Assembly: GCA_903824665.1 (NCBI GenBank)
Contig: CAIJXT010000024.1
Coordinates: 248,001 to 312,000 of the forward strand
DNA length: 64,000 nt
Direction: 5' to 3'
Source of the DNA: an uncultured Bacteroidota bacterium
Lineage (GTDB): Bacteria > Bacteroidota > Bacteroidia > Chitinophagales > Chitinophagaceae
The position numbers were made by a program, and so were the translations under genes. Positions 62,548-64,000 of this stretch are shown here, piece by piece. Numbering within the stretch: position 1 is the first letter of the stretch; each line of letters opens with the position of its first letter. The notes beneath the pieces were generated by a model. It searched no databases. It was not told the DNA's origin and saw nothing but the letters and a program-made list of their open reading frames with translations.

Positions 62548-63369
62548 CTAGTTAATTCTTACCCGTTTTGAACTGTCGACCCGGCCATTATGAATGTACT
62601 GTATGGTGCGGAATCGTGGTCGGTTGATCTCGGTTGGGATTAGGTCGCCATACAAATTGTAATCCGGCAATGCCACAACTTTCTTATTCAGCCAGAATGC
62701 TGTTTTAAGATATTTCACGTCAGGATAGTATACAAAAAGGCAGGTACCGTCCTTTATTGTGTTGATAATAGGCTCTGCCAGCGCTACTGGTACCGCAGGG
62801 CAGCCCCAGCTACGCCCCAAACGCTGGTTGTCGCATATGTAGTTGTCACAAACATACTCTGCACCATGTACGACAATATCGCGTTTGAAAGCAGCATCAT
62901 TAAATCCCTGATCCATACCTTGCAACCTGAGTGACAGTCCATGTTCTCCATCATAGGTTTCGGTTGTAACATAAAACCCAAGACTGCTCTGGTGTGAATT
63001 TTCTTTGTTTGAAAACTGCGTGGCACAATCTTCTCCGGTACCCGAACCATGAGCCACAAATGTGTTGAAGAGAATTTTCTTTTCTGCCAGGTCAATTATC
63101 CACATGCGCTCAAAAGTGGACGGCTGATTAAAATCGCATACAGTCAATATCTCTTTGGCGTTATTGAGCTTTCCTGCATTCTTCAGGTTGATGTATCCCT
63201 TTACTGCTTTGTTGAAAACAGTATAAGACAAACGGTCATACTCCCGAAAATCAAGCCGGTTGTACAATGCTGAAATGTAGCTTTCGACGCGTGCTGCCTC
63301 ACTAAGTGCATTGGATTCTGTAGCCTTGACCACACGGTAAGAAAGTGCCAGCAGGAAATAAGCTGCCAT
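62548..63369 (-). CDS. Exported murein L,D-transpeptidase catalytic-domain protein
   Basis: 273 residues from ATG 63369, the first ATG after the promoter at 63431-63438; a longer frame to 63603 lacks similarity. N-terminal hydrophobic stretch (MAAYFLLALSYRVV) is the signal or anchor. The catalytic block is DIVVHGAEYVCD followed by GRSWGCPAV near 190-210, the L,D-transpeptidase type cysteine site (SxGC-x-A). Acts in the periplasm on peptidoglycan cross-links or lipoprotein attachment. It is divergent-like neighbour of the OxyR-type regulator gene. Confidence 0.88.
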   Translation of the reverse strand: MAAYFLLALSYRVVKATESNALSEAARVESYISALYNRLDFREYDRLSYTVFNKAVKGYINLKNAGKLNNAKEILTVCDFNQPSTFERMWIIDLAEKKILFNTFVAHGSGTGEDCATQFSNKENSHQSSLGFYVTTETYDGEHGLSLRLQGMDQGFNDAAFKRDIVVHGAEYVCDNYICDNQRLGRSWGCPAVPVALAEPIINTIKDGTCLFVYYPDVKYLKTAFWLNKKVVALPDYNLYGDLIPTEINRPRFRTIQYIHNGRVDSSKRVRIN

Positions 63370-63430
63370 GCAAACAAATAACTTCTGGTATGGTTTGATG
63401 TAGATCAGTGTGATTGGTTTTTGTATGGTA

Positions 63431-63438
63431 CAAAGGTA
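63431..63438 (-). promoter_or_regulatory. -7 element TACCTTTG for the L,D-transpeptidase gene
   Basis: Exact TAnnTTTG on the minus strand, 61 bp upstream of ATG 63369. Confidence 0.5.
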
Positions 63439-63477
63439 CGAAATATTCACGCAGGCGGCTCTGCGGCTATATTTTGT

Positions 63478-63495
63478 GTGTGCAGTACTGCACAC
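63478..63495. promoter_or_regulatory. 18-bp perfect palindrome, candidate operator
   Basis: GTGTGCAGTACTGCACAC reads the same on both strands. It lies 39 bp upstream of the -7 element of the L,D-transpeptidase gene, a position suited to an activator site. Without a T-tract it is not a terminator. Confidence 0.5.
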
Positions 63496-63695
63496 CCAGC
63501 ATAAGAAATGTTGACCTTGTCCCTCAAATCGAAAGTACGATTTTCGACTCGATATAGCCGTAGCCATTGCTAATACCATGCTACCTGATCCGGACCGGAG
63601 CACGGTGGCGTGTCATCCCAGCAATCTCAATGCGGAACAGTGTGACACGCGATGGCGCTGTGCACATGCTGCCTCAAAAACATGAGCAGACCTTC

Positions 63696-64000
63696 TTACA
63701 ATTTTGCACTCTGGATACGCAACACCTTTCTGTTCTTTTTCTGAACGCGCATTTTTTCGGGCACCAACTTTAGTATCTCATCCATCAGGCTCTGGAGAAT
63801 ACCATCCTTCACAAAATGACTGCTGGTGACCAGACTGATTTCTCTCACAGGTTCGGGAGCCTCGAAGTACCTGATATGCTCTATCTGATCCTCATTAAAC
63901 TCTAAGGTAGCCAACTCGGGCAGGATGGCCATACCACCATTTTTTTCTACCATTTTTCTTAGTGTCTCTACATTGCTCGACTCGTACCTGTAGGGACGTT
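63696..64000 (-). CDS. LysR-family regulator, OxyR-like, C-terminal part only
   Basis: The frame is open to the right edge: about 100 C-terminal residues are visible (ending RIQSAKL). They begin with RPYRYESSNVETLRKMVEKNG, then GGMAILPELATLEFNEDQI and RYFEAPEPVREISLVTSSHF, the effector-domain end of Bacteroidota OxyR-type (hydrogen peroxide-inducible) regulators. The DNA-binding N-terminus and the redox cysteines lie outside the window, so OxyR versus another LysR member is not settled. It is read toward the L,D-transpeptidase gene, 326 bp away. Confidence 0.8.
   Translation of the reverse strand, partial: RPYRYESSNVETLRKMVEKNGGMAILPELATLEFNEDQIEHIRYFEAPEPVREISLVTSSHFVKDGILQSLMDEILKLVPEKMRVQKKNRKVLRIQSAKL

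Larger units (their letters stand above)
63370..63695. other. Intergenic region with promoter and palindrome
   Basis: 326 bp holding the L,D-transpeptidase promoter (63431-63438) and an 18-bp perfect palindrome (63478-63495). The rest, 63500-63695, shows nothing recognised. Confidence 0.5.

Overview
The window is chromosomal DNA from a member of the Bacteroidota, most probably the Chitinophagaceae/Chitinophagales. The grounds are type IX secretion (T9SS) sorting domains of both classes (type A ending at 32313, type B ending at 53216), a GLPGLI-family protein next to a TonB-dependent-receptor-like barrel, DUF4270 beside glmS, a long NusB, a Bat-type DUF58/VWA operon, and the Bacteroidota -7 promoter element TAnnTTTG in front of at least fourteen genes. 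I found no rRNA, tRNA, insertion sequence, complete prophage or CRISPR array. Most of the window is core and envelope biology.

Layout. 1-5768 (minus) is the 5' part of a giant secreted protein made of about 25 Ig-like (Big_2-like) units of ~72 residues; its C-terminus lies outside the window. 6444-10572 (minus) is an apparent operon: short GT5 'glycogen synthase', DUF4270 lipoprotein, glmS. It is divergent from panC. 11661-16728 holds moaA, an L-threonine dehydrogenase, a small lipoprotein, lgt and gpsA, the last two linked to phospholipid and lipoprotein synthesis. 16816-20962 holds OsmC and the GLPGLI/barrel pair. 21305-23092 is the only accessory-looking stretch: an orphan HTH protein like phage terminase small subunits, a ParE-like toxin with its antitoxin, and a facing antitoxin-like gene followed by a 46-codon ORF coupled through ATGA. 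23158-25659 is the operon nusB-DUF1573-yajC-coaE, preceded by rpsT. 26243-31499 holds a secreted M1 aminopeptidase, two envelope FKBP isomerases and a DHH phosphoesterase; ndk follows.

32313-36923 is a second giant secreted protein (beta-helix, Ig-like units, T9SS signal) that shares a module with the first. 37348-40319 is a reduced bat operon. 40677-46416 holds M13 peptidase, SanA-like protein, lipase, DUF6265 lipoprotein and a serine hydrolase, all predicted exported. 46836-50309 holds fbp, an M16 peptidase and a FabK/nitronate monooxygenase-like flavoprotein. 50544-53216 is a third secreted multidomain protein (LamG plus T9SS type B). 53274-58249 holds LuxC-like acyl-CoA reductase, a ferredoxin, DUF6438, dprA, a VOC protein and an O-antigen ligase-like protein. 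58372-61761 is a very large propeller plus outer-membrane barrel protein. The window ends with a glyoxalase II-like hydrolase, an L,D-transpeptidase and the C-terminal part of an OxyR-like LysR regulator.

How it works together: roughly half of the coding length is predicted to act in or beyond the envelope (adhesin-like T9SS cargo, peptidases, FKBP chaperones, lipoprotein synthesis, cell-wall enzymes). I see no single clear-cut unknown system. The best leads are the giant repeat proteins, the GT5-short/DUF4270/glmS operon, the GLPGLI/barrel pair, the facing toxin-antitoxin loci, and an 18-bp perfect palindrome between the OxyR-like gene and the L,D-transpeptidase. Start codons were often moved downstream of the longest reading frame, guided by signal peptides, family N-termini and promoter positions. 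All family names are recognition by eye without a database search.
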